Positions 38,670 through 50,213 of a DNA stretch of 64,000 nucleotides are shown here, piece after piece; the stretch's first letter is position 1; each line of letters begins with the position of its first letter. The notes beneath the pieces were generated by a model, which was given only the letters and a program-made list of their open reading frames with translations, searched no databases and had not been told where the DNA came from. Both the position numbers and the translations under genes were made by a program. Origin of the DNA: Echinarachnius parma (lineage: Eukaryota > Echinodermata > Echinoidea > Clypeasteroida > Echinarachniidae); contig JBAMJV010001284.1 in assembly GCA_037951105.1 (NCBI GenBank), forward strand, positions 315,681 to 379,680, in the 5' to 3' direction.

Positions 38670-39275
38670 TCACTCGAAGTACGTCGCGTGGACCGAGGCC
38701 ACGGCGTAGAGGGACGTGTTCTGGAACGACGCCGTCGCGAAGCTGTCCGTCTCGGTGTTCCAGACGGCCCTGCTAACCATCTCCATACTCTGGCTGTTCT
38801 TGGACCCGATGTAGACCTGGCACACGATCTTGTAGCGCTGCATCTTCAGGTCTTTGACGCGCTTCTTCACGTCGTCCACGATGTTCTGCGTGAAGATGGA
38901 CACCGTCTTGGGCGCGTACTGCGCCGTGGCCAGATATCGCTCCAGCACGGTCTCCAGGATCTCCGTCACCGCGCCCGTCTTGAACGCCGTCCCCTCGTCC
39001 GGAACCATCTTGTACGTGTTCTCGTAGCGCACGGCCGGCTTCGAGTTGTGCGAGTCGGCGGCGGAGCGCAGCGCCGCGCCCCGGTGGCTGCCTAGCGATA
39101 TCGAGTAGGCCCGCGACAGCCGTCGCCACTTGTGTTGCTGTTCGCCGTCCTTGTTGGTGGAGTGACTGCTGACTATGGATCCCCTGCGTGACATCATGGA
39201 CGGTCGACGGCCCGTACGACCTCCAGCGGCCTGCTGATTGAACTGCTCCAGGTTCCCCTCGCTAAGCGCTGCCAT
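38670..39275 (-). CDS. DYNLT5-like: Tctex-1 family dynein light chain, DYNLT4/DYNLT5-like
   Basis: A single uninterrupted 201-codon reading frame. Residues 1-80 are a basic, serine-rich leader with RRPSMMSRRGS, candidate basophilic kinase sites. Residues ~85-201 form a Tctex-1 domain: YENTYKM, then RYKIVCQVYIGS, SRAVWNTETDSFA and the ending NTSLYAVASVHATYFE. The RYK...V.IG and W(D/N)..(S/T)D..A patterns are typical of this family, and the length (about 180-220) fits. Tctex-1 light chains bind dynein intermediate chain and often work in axonemal or intraflagellar transport; the exact role here is unknown. The start is chosen because a TGA lies in frame a few codons upstream and the context is AACAACATGG. 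The coding GC content is far above its surroundings. Confidence 0.9.
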   Translation of the reverse strand: MAALSEGNLEQFNQQAAGGRTGRRPSMMSRRGSIVSSHSTNKDGEQQHKWRRLSRAYSISLGSHRGAALRSAADSHNSKPAVRYENTYKMVPDEGTAFKTGAVTEILETVLERYLATAQYAPKTVSIFTQNIVDDVKKRVKDLKMQRYKIVCQVYIGSKNSQSMEMVSRAVWNTETDSFATASFQNTSLYAVASVHATYFE

Positions 39276-39545
39276 GTTGTTTAGTGCGGGGGGTTTTCAC
39301 GTCTGGCTAAGTAAAGAGGTCCAATGCTGGTAATAATCCGGGACAGTACCAGAACCAAACAACAACAAATACCTGATTTGATTGTATTTATGGATACTGT
39401 TATTTCTGTTCTGTTATTCCTTATCTCTGGTCCATGATCAATAACTTGTTTCCAGATTGTACAAAGGAAGTCACCGAGTCGAAGTTTTTCGAGGAGTTGT
39501 TCTTTATATCCTGCTACGCGATGTTGGCGTCATAATATCACAGAA

Positions 39546-39547
39546 CC
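39546..39547 (-). promoter_or_regulatory. Candidate 3' splice site in the 5'UTR of the Tctex-1 gene
   Basis: The minus strand reads tatcttttttacag|GTTCTG, a good polypyrimidine tract and AG. It lies 271 bp upstream of the ATG, with in-frame stops between. It suggests a spliced non-coding 5' exon further right, which I could not locate. Confidence 0.5.
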
Positions 39548-41700
39548 TGTAAAAAAGATAAACAAAGTGAAACACGTCTTAGTCTACTATTTTAGCGAAA
39601 TTCAAAGAAATGGGGAAAAGGAGCATAAAGTCATTACTGTTAAATTTTCGACATCATTTCAAGAGAATTTAACAAGATTAATGTGAACGATATCTTTCTA
39701 GTAAAGTGGAGATCCTACTCAAAAGGCATGAGAAACTTGTGAACCAATCACATCCAATACTTATTAATCACCAATTGCTGAACTTCGAGTTCAAATACAA
39801 ATTCTAGTTCAATTAACAGAATAATATTAATAAACATATGATTCCACAGCATAAAACCAAATGGCTCGCACAGTAGCTATTCAAAATCCACTTACTGAGT
39901 AACTTTTCTCGTTACTTACGAAACGAGCGAACTTGATTATGTTTGTCAACCTGCACTTCTTCATGTAATGATTACTTAAGTACTTTTCCTTTTCGATTAA
40001 GTGGTCACGTTTGTTCTAGGATAGTCCCTTCTGAATAGTCAAATCGATTGGTATTGATTGTCATTGACCCGGGACCAGAGACCATCACATTTCACTATCC
40101 GTTAACCCATCAATGTACGAGGTCAATATTGTTCAAGCGACAATTCGATGGTCTCTTATGTTTTGGCAACAAGAGGATCAGAAGATCTGCAAAGGCCGCT
40201 CAAATTACCACTTATTCTGTCACGTTTGTGGTCACATTACGTTTCCAAAAACATGAACAAGGAAGGCACTGTCTTGTTATGGTTTTGGCAACAACTGGAT
40301 TATGATGATGGTACAAAAGCACGAGGTCCTGCCATCAATCCGTTTAATCAACATCAAGGAGTTTCGATCCTCATTGGTTGCTGCATGTACATGATGTCAC
40401 CCAATGAATGGAAGAACTCGATATTTGTTTTGATGATGCTCGAGTACTGTGGGAACATTAGTTAGATTATCATGTGATGCGTTTACCTACGTACTTGTTT
40501 AGCCAATAATTACGTTTCAGACGACACAAAAATGTTGTCTCGAAAAGCGTTTGATAACGCTGGTTGTGGGTTAAACAAGACAGTGAAGATGAACGCACCC
40601 CATTGTTGTACGCTATAATACCAAACCAAACACCCGTTTAAGGTTACGGATACATTGATTATACGATTGTAATGGGCTATATCTACGTCACAAGACAGAA
40701 ACGAAAGAATTACAAGATCGATAAGTCGTCCTCAAGGGCGTCTAGGGCAGTAGGGTTTGTAGATGCTTGTCGAGACACTGCTCTTTTGCATACAAAAAAG
40801 GTTCATGATGAAAGGGGTAAATCAACTTAGTTACAACAAAGCAAAACAAAGCCGCCAAAATCATATTCATCAGAATAATAGCTAAAGAGGAAATTAAAAT
40901 GTTTACTTGTTTGCCAAAATAAAGAAGACAATATATAGCAGAAACCCAGACGTTTAAAACACAACCCTGTTCGTCTCTTCGCCTACTGTACAGAAATGTA
41001 TACAAGCCTTGTCTCGTGAATGATCCTGGATACATCATTTTCATTTAAACATTCAGAATGATATAGCCGATGTCTATTTAATCGTGAGCACATGGGAACA
41101 CATTTTAAAGGAGACCGAGGTTTGCCCGAATAACATAAAATAAGCTAAATTGCCCCGACGCTCCAGATTTGCATAAAGATGCGAGGGGGTTGCCCGAATA
41201 TGTCTTTTTCACTTACATCGAGAAGAGAGATGGATGGCGGTAAGCCAAACATGTGCGCAGGATACGTACGTTCGCCAGGAGATTTGTTGTCAGCAGGTGA
41301 AATAACACGGATTGGGTAGCGATTTGTAGGGTATAAACGAAAACACGATATAAACTATAGAGGGTTAAATTAGAAATCTAGAGCGAAGAACCTGGACTCC
41401 CCCTCCTCTCCCCTCCCCCCCCCCCCCCCCCCCCCCCCATGGAAAACCGTGCCCATCTCTGACCCTCGATCGAGTGCAATGCTTCCATCATGCCGAATCA
41501 ATCTGTCAATTGTCGTCGAATTGACTCTGTCTGAACTAGTTTGGGAAATAAGATGCCACGTCTTTCATACAGATTTCCTCAAGGCCCAAGGATATCGATC
41601 AGCCCGCGATCACCGAAGCATACATGCATTGCCAGTTAACACGTTCCATGAAAACGAATTAATCAGCCGACAATGCACACTCGGATCGATTAAGCATATA
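39548..41700. other. No gene seen; likely contains the Tctex-1 promoter
   Basis: Follows the candidate 5'UTR acceptor of the Tctex-1 gene. Holds a C-run at ~41417-41438. I found no TATA box or first exon that I could defend. Confidence 0.35.
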
Positions 41701-41704
41701 ACGT

Positions 41705-43085
41705 GGGGATTAACTAACTACTTGTTAGTAGCACGGACGGGATTATATGGAAGCGGATGCCAGGGTTGACTTTCCAATTAGTGTTGCGCATTTTGCCACA
41801 TGCTCGGACTTGCAATTAATTGCAACTTTACAATCTACTGTAACTCTTTCTGCAACGGGGCCCCCTGTAAGATTCCGCCACTTGGTGAAGTTTCCGATAT
41901 AACACCATGTTGTAATTCTAAAAAGAACTATCGAAAGAGAGATAGAGGCATTGATAGATGAGGACAAGGGTATTCTTTCGCAGCATATTAGTTCTCAGAT
42001 GAACTATATACTAACTATAAATACTAACTAACTAACTCCTAACTACATGTACGTGATGTTAGAAGCACGGACGGGATTATAGAAGCGGGTTCCAGGGGTC
42101 TCTTCCAAAGAAGTTTCCGATAGCACCTTGTTGTAGTTCTAATAAAAGACTTTTAGGAATCGGTAGATGAGGAAGAGGGTATTCTTTCGCAAAATGTTAG
42201 TTCTGAGAAGAACTAATAACTAACCGCTAGCTACTCTTTTAAAGGAGCACAAACGGGATTATAGAAGCGGGTTCCAGGTTTCTCGTTCCAAGTAAGTTCT
42301 TCCACTTGGTGAAGTTTCCCAATATAGCACCATGATGTATAGTTCTAATAAAAGACTATTGAAAGAGAGATGGAGTGGATATGCGAGGAAAATAGTATTC
42401 TTTCGCAAAATGTTAGTTCTGAGAAGATCCTATTTAGCAACTAACTAACTAGTCGTTAGAAGCATGGATTGGATTATATATGCGGGTGTCAGGGTTCTCT
42501 TCCGCGGTTCTCCCACTTGGTGAACAAGGGGAAGTTTCCAATAGCACTATGTTGAAGTTCTGACAAGAACTATTGGAAGAGAGATAGAAGAGTGGATATG
42601 TGAGGAAAGTTATTGTATTCTTTCGCAAGATATCAGTTCTTATACATGTTATGGGGACTACTAACTATAACTACTAACTAACTACTCGTTAAAAGCACGG
42701 ACATGATTAAAGAAGCGGGTTCCAGGGTTCTCTTTCCAAGAAAGCTCTTCCACTTGACATGCTTGGTGAAGTTTCCGATAGCACTATGTATTATAATTCT
42801 AACTAAAGGCTATTGAAAGATAATAGGAATGGGTAGATGACGAAAATGGTATATTCTTTCGCAAAATGTTAGTTGTGAGAAGAACTGGTAACTTACTAAC
42901 TAGTCGTTAGAATCATGGATTGGATTAATAGATGCGGTTGTCAGTGTTCTCAAGGTGAAGTTACCGATAGCACTATTTTTTAAGTGCGAACAAGAACTAT
43001 CGAAAGAGAGATCGAGGAGTGGTACGATGAGTAAAGGGGCATTCTCTCGCCAAATATTACTCCTGAAAAAATCATTTACTATCAA
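41705..43085. repeat. Satellite-like tandem array, ~215-bp unit, six copies
   Basis: Each unit carries TTAGAAGCACGGACGGGATT, CCACTTGGTGAAGTTTCCGA, TAGCACCATGTTGTA and TTCTTTCGCAAAATGTTAGT. Landmarks fall near 41725, 42062, 42247, 42463, 42690 and 42912. The first unit is ~335 bp because of an inserted half-palindrome at 41783-41866. Confidence 0.88.
41783..41866. mobile_element. Half copy of the GCAATTAATTGC inverted-repeat element
   Basis: GCGCATTTTGCCACATG, ACTTGCAATTAATTGCAACT and TTCTGCAACGGGGCC match the right half of the element at 48108-48277. It interrupts the first unit of the tandem array. Confidence 0.7.
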
Positions 43086-43507
43086 CTCCGCGAAGAACTA
43101 AAATGTAGATAGATAAAAGATAGAGACTAAGAGTATTATTATTTCTTGGAATTCTCTAAAACATGTAGAAAGAACTGTTGTAAAAAAGATACTGGTGGAG
43201 GAAGGCGAGTAGAAGCTTCTTCCACAAAGTTGAGTTTAATAAAACAATAATAGTGCATAAAAGCAATTTATTTGTTTGAATTATGGGGTACCCAGCAAAA
43301 TCATAGAGACTAAAAGAATCACTCTATGATAATAGCTCATGATCATGACTTCCTGTGAATCATTTTGATCGAGGCCTACAGTATGAACAACTATTTTTTA
43401 ATTAACAACATGTCCCGATATACATCATTAGCGCTAAATTTGTTTCTTTGGAATGAAGGCTTCAAACCAAAATGATGGATAACATATAATGTATCCTATC
43501 CCATCCC

Positions 43508-43781
43508 GGTGTGAGCGCATAATCTGTCTGGGCTGCCTGTCCTACCCTAATGGCAATATCGTGTATTAGGCCCCACCACTGCTATACTGTATACACTTAT
43601 GTAGCCAATAAATCTAACTTATAGCCACTAAATCTGACCTATAGCCACTAAATCTGACCTATAGCCACTAATCTGACCCATAGCCACCAAATTAGGGTTA
43701 GGGTTAGGGTTAGGATTAGGGTTAGGGTTTAGGGTTAGGGTGGGACAGGCTATCCGCCCAGACAGATTATGCGCTGACACC
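43508..43781. mobile_element. Inverted-repeat element carrying TTAGGG-like repeats
   Basis: The left arm GGTGTGAGCGCATAATCTGT...CTGTCCTACCCT pairs with the right arm AGGGTGGGACAGG...GACAGATTATGCGCTGACACC (~45 bp). Inside are four CTATAGCCACTAAATCTGAC-type units (43595-43688) and then about eight (TTAGGG)-like repeats at 43692-43740. Confidence 0.8.
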
Positions 43782-46700
43782 TGGATCCAAACGCGCAATT
43801 AGGAAACATATAATTTCTATGCCTCTAATCACATTCGCGGGTCATCTAACTGAGCTCATGTCCATATACGTTAGAGACCTCTGTAACTATCTTGAAATCC
43901 AACAAATTTAGTCACAAATGTGGCACTGACAATTGAGGTCCAACTCCTCTGCGATCTAAGTTAATTGTGACAACCTCAAAATCGAAATGGTAACTTTAAT
44001 GGTATAGTGGTTTACCTTTATACAAATCCAAATGTTTGAATTATTTCCAAGTATGTAGTCAACATAATCTGCAAACATAAAAACAAATCCCAAAAGAGTT
44101 GCAAAATCGTCGTTGTCTCCAAAACTATCGAATATGAGAGAACTGCCCTCACAGCTCAGTGTCAGTCGCGTTTGATGAAGGTCATAGTATACTCTCCCTG
44201 AACGAAGGTAAATAACCTCTGCGTTACATATGCATCATCATCATCATGTTCAATGTTCGCTCTGCAAGGAGTGGAACTTAAACTCAGCCAGTAATGTTGT
44301 GGGGGTGTAAAGTCACCCAAAACCTTTCGTGTCGAAATAAATATATGACTAGTTCACGGCGGGATACATAAACACTCAGAAAACATCTCCCACCAAATAC
44401 TGTCTATACAGGTTGTTTACACTATGAATTACAGCAATACACGTGTTGGATTTACACACTATAGCGCTGAATTACGATAACAAACAGTCACGTTCATGCC
44501 TACACGTACATAACAATAACATATCGGTATACGGGTACGGTTGGCATAACAACCATCGACGCTTTTGGGGGGTTAACTCTGGGGGGTGACCCCAGTGAGA
44601 CGAACTTGGCACCAATCGATTCCCTATTTCAATAGACCTTTGGCTCCTAATATAATTATAATCCCTCCCCATACTAAACTTCCCAAGCTGGGATAAGTGG
44701 TCGGTTGATAATCATTGGCGAACCTTGTTTGCATATCGATACAAAATGTTTGGAAAATTAGGAACAGTTTGTGTCAATAATCCAAAGCTGCTAAACGACG
44801 CTCTATTCATACATGTTATCCGTCAATAAAGTATGGTAGTTTACACTCATGTTTATCGCCATATCTGTATATCAGAATGGACTTCGTGTATTTGCTCCCA
44901 TAATGTCATTGGCAAATATGCCTACATTTTGTACAAATCATTTGGTAGAGCATATTTGTCATTATGTTTAATGCTGGTTAAGCAAATATACATATTGTCC
45001 AAATAATGTAAGTACTGTATGTTTAATGGGGTCGATAATGATGATGCGCAGCGCTTGTATTGGCGCCATAATCTGTTTCCAACACTCAACACGCTAATAG
45101 TGAGCTCATGTGATATACTTATGTCTACATTTACTATTTATTAAACAAAACATCTTCAAACCAGATTGTGATGAAGTGTACTTAGTCTTTTTTTATATTG
45201 AAATCACAAAATGTATACCCATTTAAGTATCTGTTTACCAAACTTTGTTATAAAAAAGCCAATTAGACCCAACAAGGGATATATATCGCAATCACATGTG
45301 AATAAGCTTGGTGCGCCTATTAATTACAGTGGATCAAATATCACAATAAAATGTACACAATGATATGTTGGCAATCACGGGCAGTATAATTGTATAATGA
45401 CCTAGGCCTATGATTACTGTGACTGCATGAGAGGGGTTGTTTACGATGGTTTCCATGACGATCGCGGGCTATAATGTGCCCTCGGGCGAAACCGAAACAA
45501 GTTTGGTACCCGTTTTCACCCATGAACGAGCACCCCAGGCCGCAATAACATCACGTACTAAATGTATATCAATCACTAATACATGTATGATGGATCTGTG
45601 TAAATCGGCGAAACCGTTCATGTGAACTAAATATGTAAGAATAGTTATAACTCCACCATGCTCGAAATGTATAGATGATTACAAACGACCAATTAAAAAG
45701 CCTGATATCATTAAAAAAAAGAGCCATTAAAACACAAGATGGCGCTCTCTAAAAAAGCATTGGTTTCAACCATTTTTCAAACAAAATTATGCATGTGATG
45801 TTTTGTTGAAAATTAAATAGAGAGATCATCAACAACTATTTAAAAACCTCTTTTGAAATTTTGTGATAAAGTGTAAGCATTTAAAAAATTTAAAACTAAA
45901 TCATCGAATATATCTGGGCCCCAGATTTATTATGATCGGATATATTTATTGATATTTCAGCCGTTTCTGAACCGCTTTTGATCAAATAAAGTTTATTCTG
46001 CCATTCAAATTGTATGCTATTTCAAATTTTACACTCAGTTTTTCATTATCTCACAAAAAAATTATTTCGTGCAGCGCCCTCTATACCAAAACTGAACTTT
46101 AAAGAAAACAAAATAATAATTAATATAGGGGAAAATGAATGTCTTGGAAGCATTACCACTTCAAGCAAGCATACGTTAGGTATATAATTGCACATTATGG
46201 AGGAACATAACAACGCGTAGATATATACATATTTTAAATATCCAATAGTTTATATAAACTACATTTGCAATCATGTAAAACATTAGGTTTCTTTCGTAGG
46301 TTTCACTACAAATATCCCTTTTCCCAATCACTATTATATAATACAGTATCGTAGTTCTGATACAAACTTTTATAATAGTTGACCTGTGTACAATTTTTAA
46401 AAAGGGCGTTTACTTATCTATTCTTCCTCATATCGACCTTTATAAGACGTTGGCAAAGAAAGGTCCGAGCTATAATTGATTTATATAAAACCAATTCAAA
46501 TTAACTCCGTTTTAGAGGCAAGACACCCACATAATGCTTTACTTAAATTAGTATAAATCACGTTAATGAAATATGTCCATAATTATAAGCGTCTCGTATA
46601 GGCAGTCTTATTTTCTATTCGGAACTTATTCTTACCTTTCGCGAAAGGGCGCTGAAGGCGATAATGGTGAACCCTATGTCATGTTCTTGGTGGTGCGATG

Positions 46701-47303
46701 TTCCCACACTATTTCGTTGCAATTTCCTGACAGTTTAGCTAAAGTTGTGGCCTAGATCTTGAGATGATGACTCGATACGTTAAACTTGCAGAAGTTGGTT
46801 TCCTTTTCAGACCGTCAGCCACACATGAGCGAAGAATATCGAACATGAATAAAGAAAATGTATTTCAAAAGAGAGTTTACGTTTGTCCGGCTTCGTATCA
46901 ATTTACACAAAATGCTGCCAGCTTAAACTGTCCACAGTTCGCAACAAATCTGATACGATTACTTTTCTCCACGTTTCACAAACGAAACAATAATCATGTC
47001 CTCATCTGACACGGGATTAAACTGGTAGGGAAAATGACTTGTGGACTCAATCCAATCGTACATATACAAGAGCGGGTGTTGATCGATAGTCCTAAGAGTT
47101 AGAGAATAGATCGAAGCGAAGCCCTTTGCAAGCGGTGTTGAAAAGTGTCACTTGGCAGCCTATTCGATGGCGAAGCGAGACAGGGGGGAGGGGAAGGGCG
47201 ATGGGAGGGGGCAACCCACTTCCAATGGATGGGGTATGTAAGCCCGGGTGGTTGGTTGGATTGTCAGTGGGTTGTTTGTTTAATTGTTTTGTTGTGTTTG
47301 ACT
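43782..47303. other. No gene seen
   Basis: AT-rich DNA with scattered open frames of 60-80 codons lacking motifs. The part at 46573-47009 has several on one strand but no splice-consistent series. Confidence 0.4.
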
Positions 47304-47406
47304 CACGGGCGTCGATCTGTCATTGATACCCATTGATCAGGGGGGGATGATCCATTCATCCATCCCCCCCTGATGAATGGGTATTACGTAAGTATCGACG
47401 CCCATG
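47304..47406. mobile_element. Palindromic ~105-bp hAT-like MITE, copy 3
   Basis: Ends CACGGGCGTCGAT and ATCGACGCCCATG. Flanked by GTTTGACT at 47296-47303 and 47407-47414. The flank is GTTT-rich, so this duplication alone would be weak, but it agrees with the other two copies. Confidence 0.85.
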
Positions 47407-47510
47407 GTTTGACTGTTTGCTTGTTTGTTCTTTTGTTTGTATGTTTGACTGTTTGTTTGTTTGTTTGTTTGTTTGTTTGTTTGTTTGTGTGTTATTTGTT
47501 TTGTTGTTGC
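47407..47510 (+). repeat. (GTTT)n microsatellite
   Basis: Perfect GTTT run at ~47447-47490, embedded in a degenerate GTTT-rich stretch. Confidence 0.92.
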
Positions 47511-48107
47511 TTGGTTGTTTTTATTTTTAAATCCGCACTCATTCAATTATTGTTTTCTTCTAATCTCTGGGACTACCATTTCACCATCCGAAAGACAGAG
47601 CTTAGGTCTTGAACCAGAGTAGTTGTTTGCGAAAAGCAGAGCTCTGGGATAATCTCGCCCCTGCCCTGGGTGAAAATGTAAATGGAAAAAAAAAATTATC
47701 CTTTTTGTCCCCGAACCCTTCGCTCCGTATCCATTTACCCTAGTTACACCTCTGGCCCCCATTGAAGTATCAATGAAAGAGATTCCGTCGGTTGATAAGC
47801 TGGTAAACAAATACAACTGATATAAAGCTGCTTTGAATGAAAAGCTAGCGGAACGACTGAACAAAGACGACAAAGGCAACAAATCGGAATTACCGTATTG
47901 AAAGCGGACAACAGTTAGGTGTGACGTATCTGCCTCTCCGCTTGGCCGCACCAATCGCAATCTGAATATTTTCACATTCTCTTGTCGTTGTACTAGCTGC
48001 CTCGCCTTGTTCAATTCTGGAGAGTGGAGATTCTTGCAGTATTTTAGCTGCGATGTACAGGTTTACTAACGGGTTAACATCCTACTCTTTTTTGATAAAT
48101 AGACTAT

Positions 48108-48277
48108 GGCCCCGTTACAGAAAAAAAATGTGCAATCGATTGTAAAGTTACAATTAATTGCAAGTCAGAAAATGGGCGCATTTGGACTAATCAGATTGGC
48201 GCATTTAGTCACATGATCTGACTTGCAATTAATTGCAACTTAACAGTCGATTGCATCTGTTTCTGCAACGGGACCCA
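48108..48277. mobile_element. Inverted-repeat element with GCAATTAATTGCAAGT arms
   Basis: GGCCCCGTTACAG, GCAATCGATTGTAA and ACAATTAATTGCAAGTCAGA are repeated inverted to CTGCAACGGGACC. The arms are ~75 bp, and the centre holds a GGCGCATTTGGAC/GGCGCATTTAGTC pair. Confidence 0.75.
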
Positions 48278-48606
48278 TCTCTTTTTGCGTTCATGATGTG
48301 GCTGTCTCACACACGGGACCTCCGTTTATCGTCCTATCCGATGGACAGTGTTTTCCATGAACCTTTCCTTCGGGATACGCACTATCACCTGATAAGTTTA
48401 GTAACTTTTCTAACACTTGCAGTTTATAATGAAAATCATGAAGATCATACCGTTATTATTGTCGATTCAAATTGAGGAAAATCAAATAGATTATTCTATG
48501 ATTCTTCTACTATTGTGTTGTCCTGGTATGTTGTTCTTTGTTCAAAATGGGGATTGACAAACACTATACAAAAACACTCTGCACATATTTACAAACATAG
48601 TTTAGT

Positions 48607-48612
48607 TTTATT
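48607..48612 (-). promoter_or_regulatory. Candidate poly(A) signal of the Tie-like gene
   Basis: AATAAA on the minus strand, the first canonical hexamer I noticed after the stop at 50214. If used, the 3'UTR would be ~1.6 kb and would include all three exon copies. Support is positional only. Confidence 0.3.
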
Positions 48613-49159
48613 GTCTTATAAAGATACATAAAATCGAAATTGAAAACATAACTTACAACTTTAAAAATGATGCAGCTTACCAAACAATCGAATCTCATAT
48701 AATATTGATGAGTATCCTTCGGTTAGCCCAACGACATGTTTTTATAGTCCATGGTGTCATCAATCAATTAAATTATTCGAAGAAAAAAAAAGAATTACAC
48801 ATTTTAGCGGATTAAAAATAATTAACTAGCTGAGCTGCACTAGGTGAACAGTTATTTATGTTTTGTTTTCCACAACATAATCTGTATTAGTATTGTTTCG
48901 AATCCATGTAATTTGAATTCATTAATTTAAACTGAATGATAACGGATAAATACCTACACAAAGTAGTTAAATATAGTCGCTATTAAATTGAGTTGTTATC
49001 ACTCTAAAACTCGTATACATTGATGATGATACAAATATTCAATGAAAACTGCTTATCTACCTAAAAGGTCGCCTGTGTAATAAAATGAGACCGAATTTGG
49101 AGCCTATATGGTCTTTTAAAAATACAAACACACGAAAACACAAGTCATATTGTCATAGC

Positions 49160-49225
49160 GCATAGCGCGTCAATGTGCTCATATCGGTGTTCGTCTGGCG
49201 TTGTCGACGTCGTCCTGTTGTAGAT
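49160..49225 (-). pseudogene. Downstream copy 3 of the Tie-like terminal exon (short)
   Basis: The minus strand reads PDEHRYEHIDALCAMTI plus stop, preceded by a possible acceptor (tctacaacag). Only the central PDEHRYExIDAL part is preserved. It is the most distal and shortest copy. Confidence 0.55.
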
Positions 49226-49484
49226 TGATTATACGATGTTACGGCTAAAATATTATGGAAAAAAAGTGTTCCAAAGGTATAGCAAGTAAAAAATGAGAAT
49301 TCTGTAAATTTAGTGAGCGTATGCACTTCTTATCAGCTATCATGTTCATAAGAATAAATTTCTCACATGTGTAAGATCACATTCTGTGCTAGTATGTATT
49401 CATAGATTCAGTACACATTCGAGCGTCCACGTTGTCGCTTCATTAAACAAAAATAAGTTCGATATTATCATCCTAGGATAGCTG

Positions 49485-49585
49485 TGGAATGTGGTCTCAT
49501 CCTCGTTCGCTAGTACATCGAACCGCATTGGGTAGCCGTATAGTGCGTATTGATGTTCGTCCGGCCCCGTCGACGTCGCCCTGAT
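49485..49585 (-). pseudogene. Downstream copy 2 of the Tie-like terminal exon
   Basis: The minus strand reads PDEHQYALYGYPMRF, then VLANEDETTFHSYPRM, recognisable against the parent exon's ANEDETLIPQ. The first stop of the parent exon is lost. The same AAGTTCGATATTATCATC flank follows. It lies about 365 bp beyond the previous copy. Confidence 0.65.
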
Positions 49586-49854
49586 TTTGTGGATTGATTT
49601 GGGCTTTGTTACAATTTATATTTCCTATTATAGTCCGTTTGTATTCAAATACCATACACACACACAATACTTTTTTCAGTGCGCGAACTCCGACTATATA
49701 ATGTTGAGGAGATATATTTGTTAGCATCATATCCTCTGCTATTTAGTACAATTTCAAGCGACCATAATATCACTTCATACGCAAAAATAAGTTCGATATT
49801 ATCATCCACCAGTTCGTCAACGTATACGTCTATATATCGATGCTAGGATAGCTG

Positions 49855-49950
49855 TGGAATGTGGTCTCGTCCTTGTTCCGCATTGAGTAGCCGTAGCTCG
49901 TATCGATGTTCGTCCGGCCTCGTCGACGTCGCCCTGATTTTGTGGATTGA
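49855..49950 (-). pseudogene. Downstream copy 1 of the Tie-like terminal exon
   Basis: The minus strand reads PDEHRYELRLLNAEQG and ends HIPQLS plus stop, a diverged copy of the PDEHRYEYID...LIPQLSQHR exon end. Flanking 3' sequence (AAGTTCGATATTATCATC and CGTATACGTCTAT) is duplicated with it. A candidate acceptor (acaaaatcag) precedes it, but in-frame splicing from the transmembrane exon would use another frame. It is probably 3'UTR or decayed duplicate. Confidence 0.65.
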
Positions 49951-50213
49951 TTTGGGCTTTGTTACAACTCAAATCTTCTGTTAAAAGGTCTGCCTTTTAT
50001 AGTACATTTGTATTCAAATATCATACGCAAACAAAAGTTTTTCAGTTTGCGGTCTCCTCTATATAATGTTCAAGAGACATTTTAGCATCATATTTTCTGC
50101 TAGATCATAAATTTAGTACAATTTCAAGCGTCCATAATATCGCTTCATTTAACAAAAGTAAGTTCGATATCATCATCCCGTTCATACACCAGCTCGTCCA
50201 CGTATACGTCTAT

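Noticed and set aside
38628..39129. Overlapping open frames on both strands across the Tctex-1 gene
   Set aside because: They are GC-rich shadows; only the minus frame 38670-39275 encodes a recognisable domain.
43692..43740. True telomere or chromosome-fusion scar
   Set aside because: Only ~8 imperfect TTAGGG units, bounded by the arms of an inverted-repeat element.
47547..48014. 155-codon minus-strand frame
   Set aside because: No domain, no coding-like composition, and it is adjacent to repeats; probably a chance frame.
39300..49100. Search for Tie kinase exons on the minus strand
   Set aside because: No frame with a glycine loop, VAxK, HRD or DFG was seen. Very short exons could escape visual inspection, so an HMM search is needed to be decisive.
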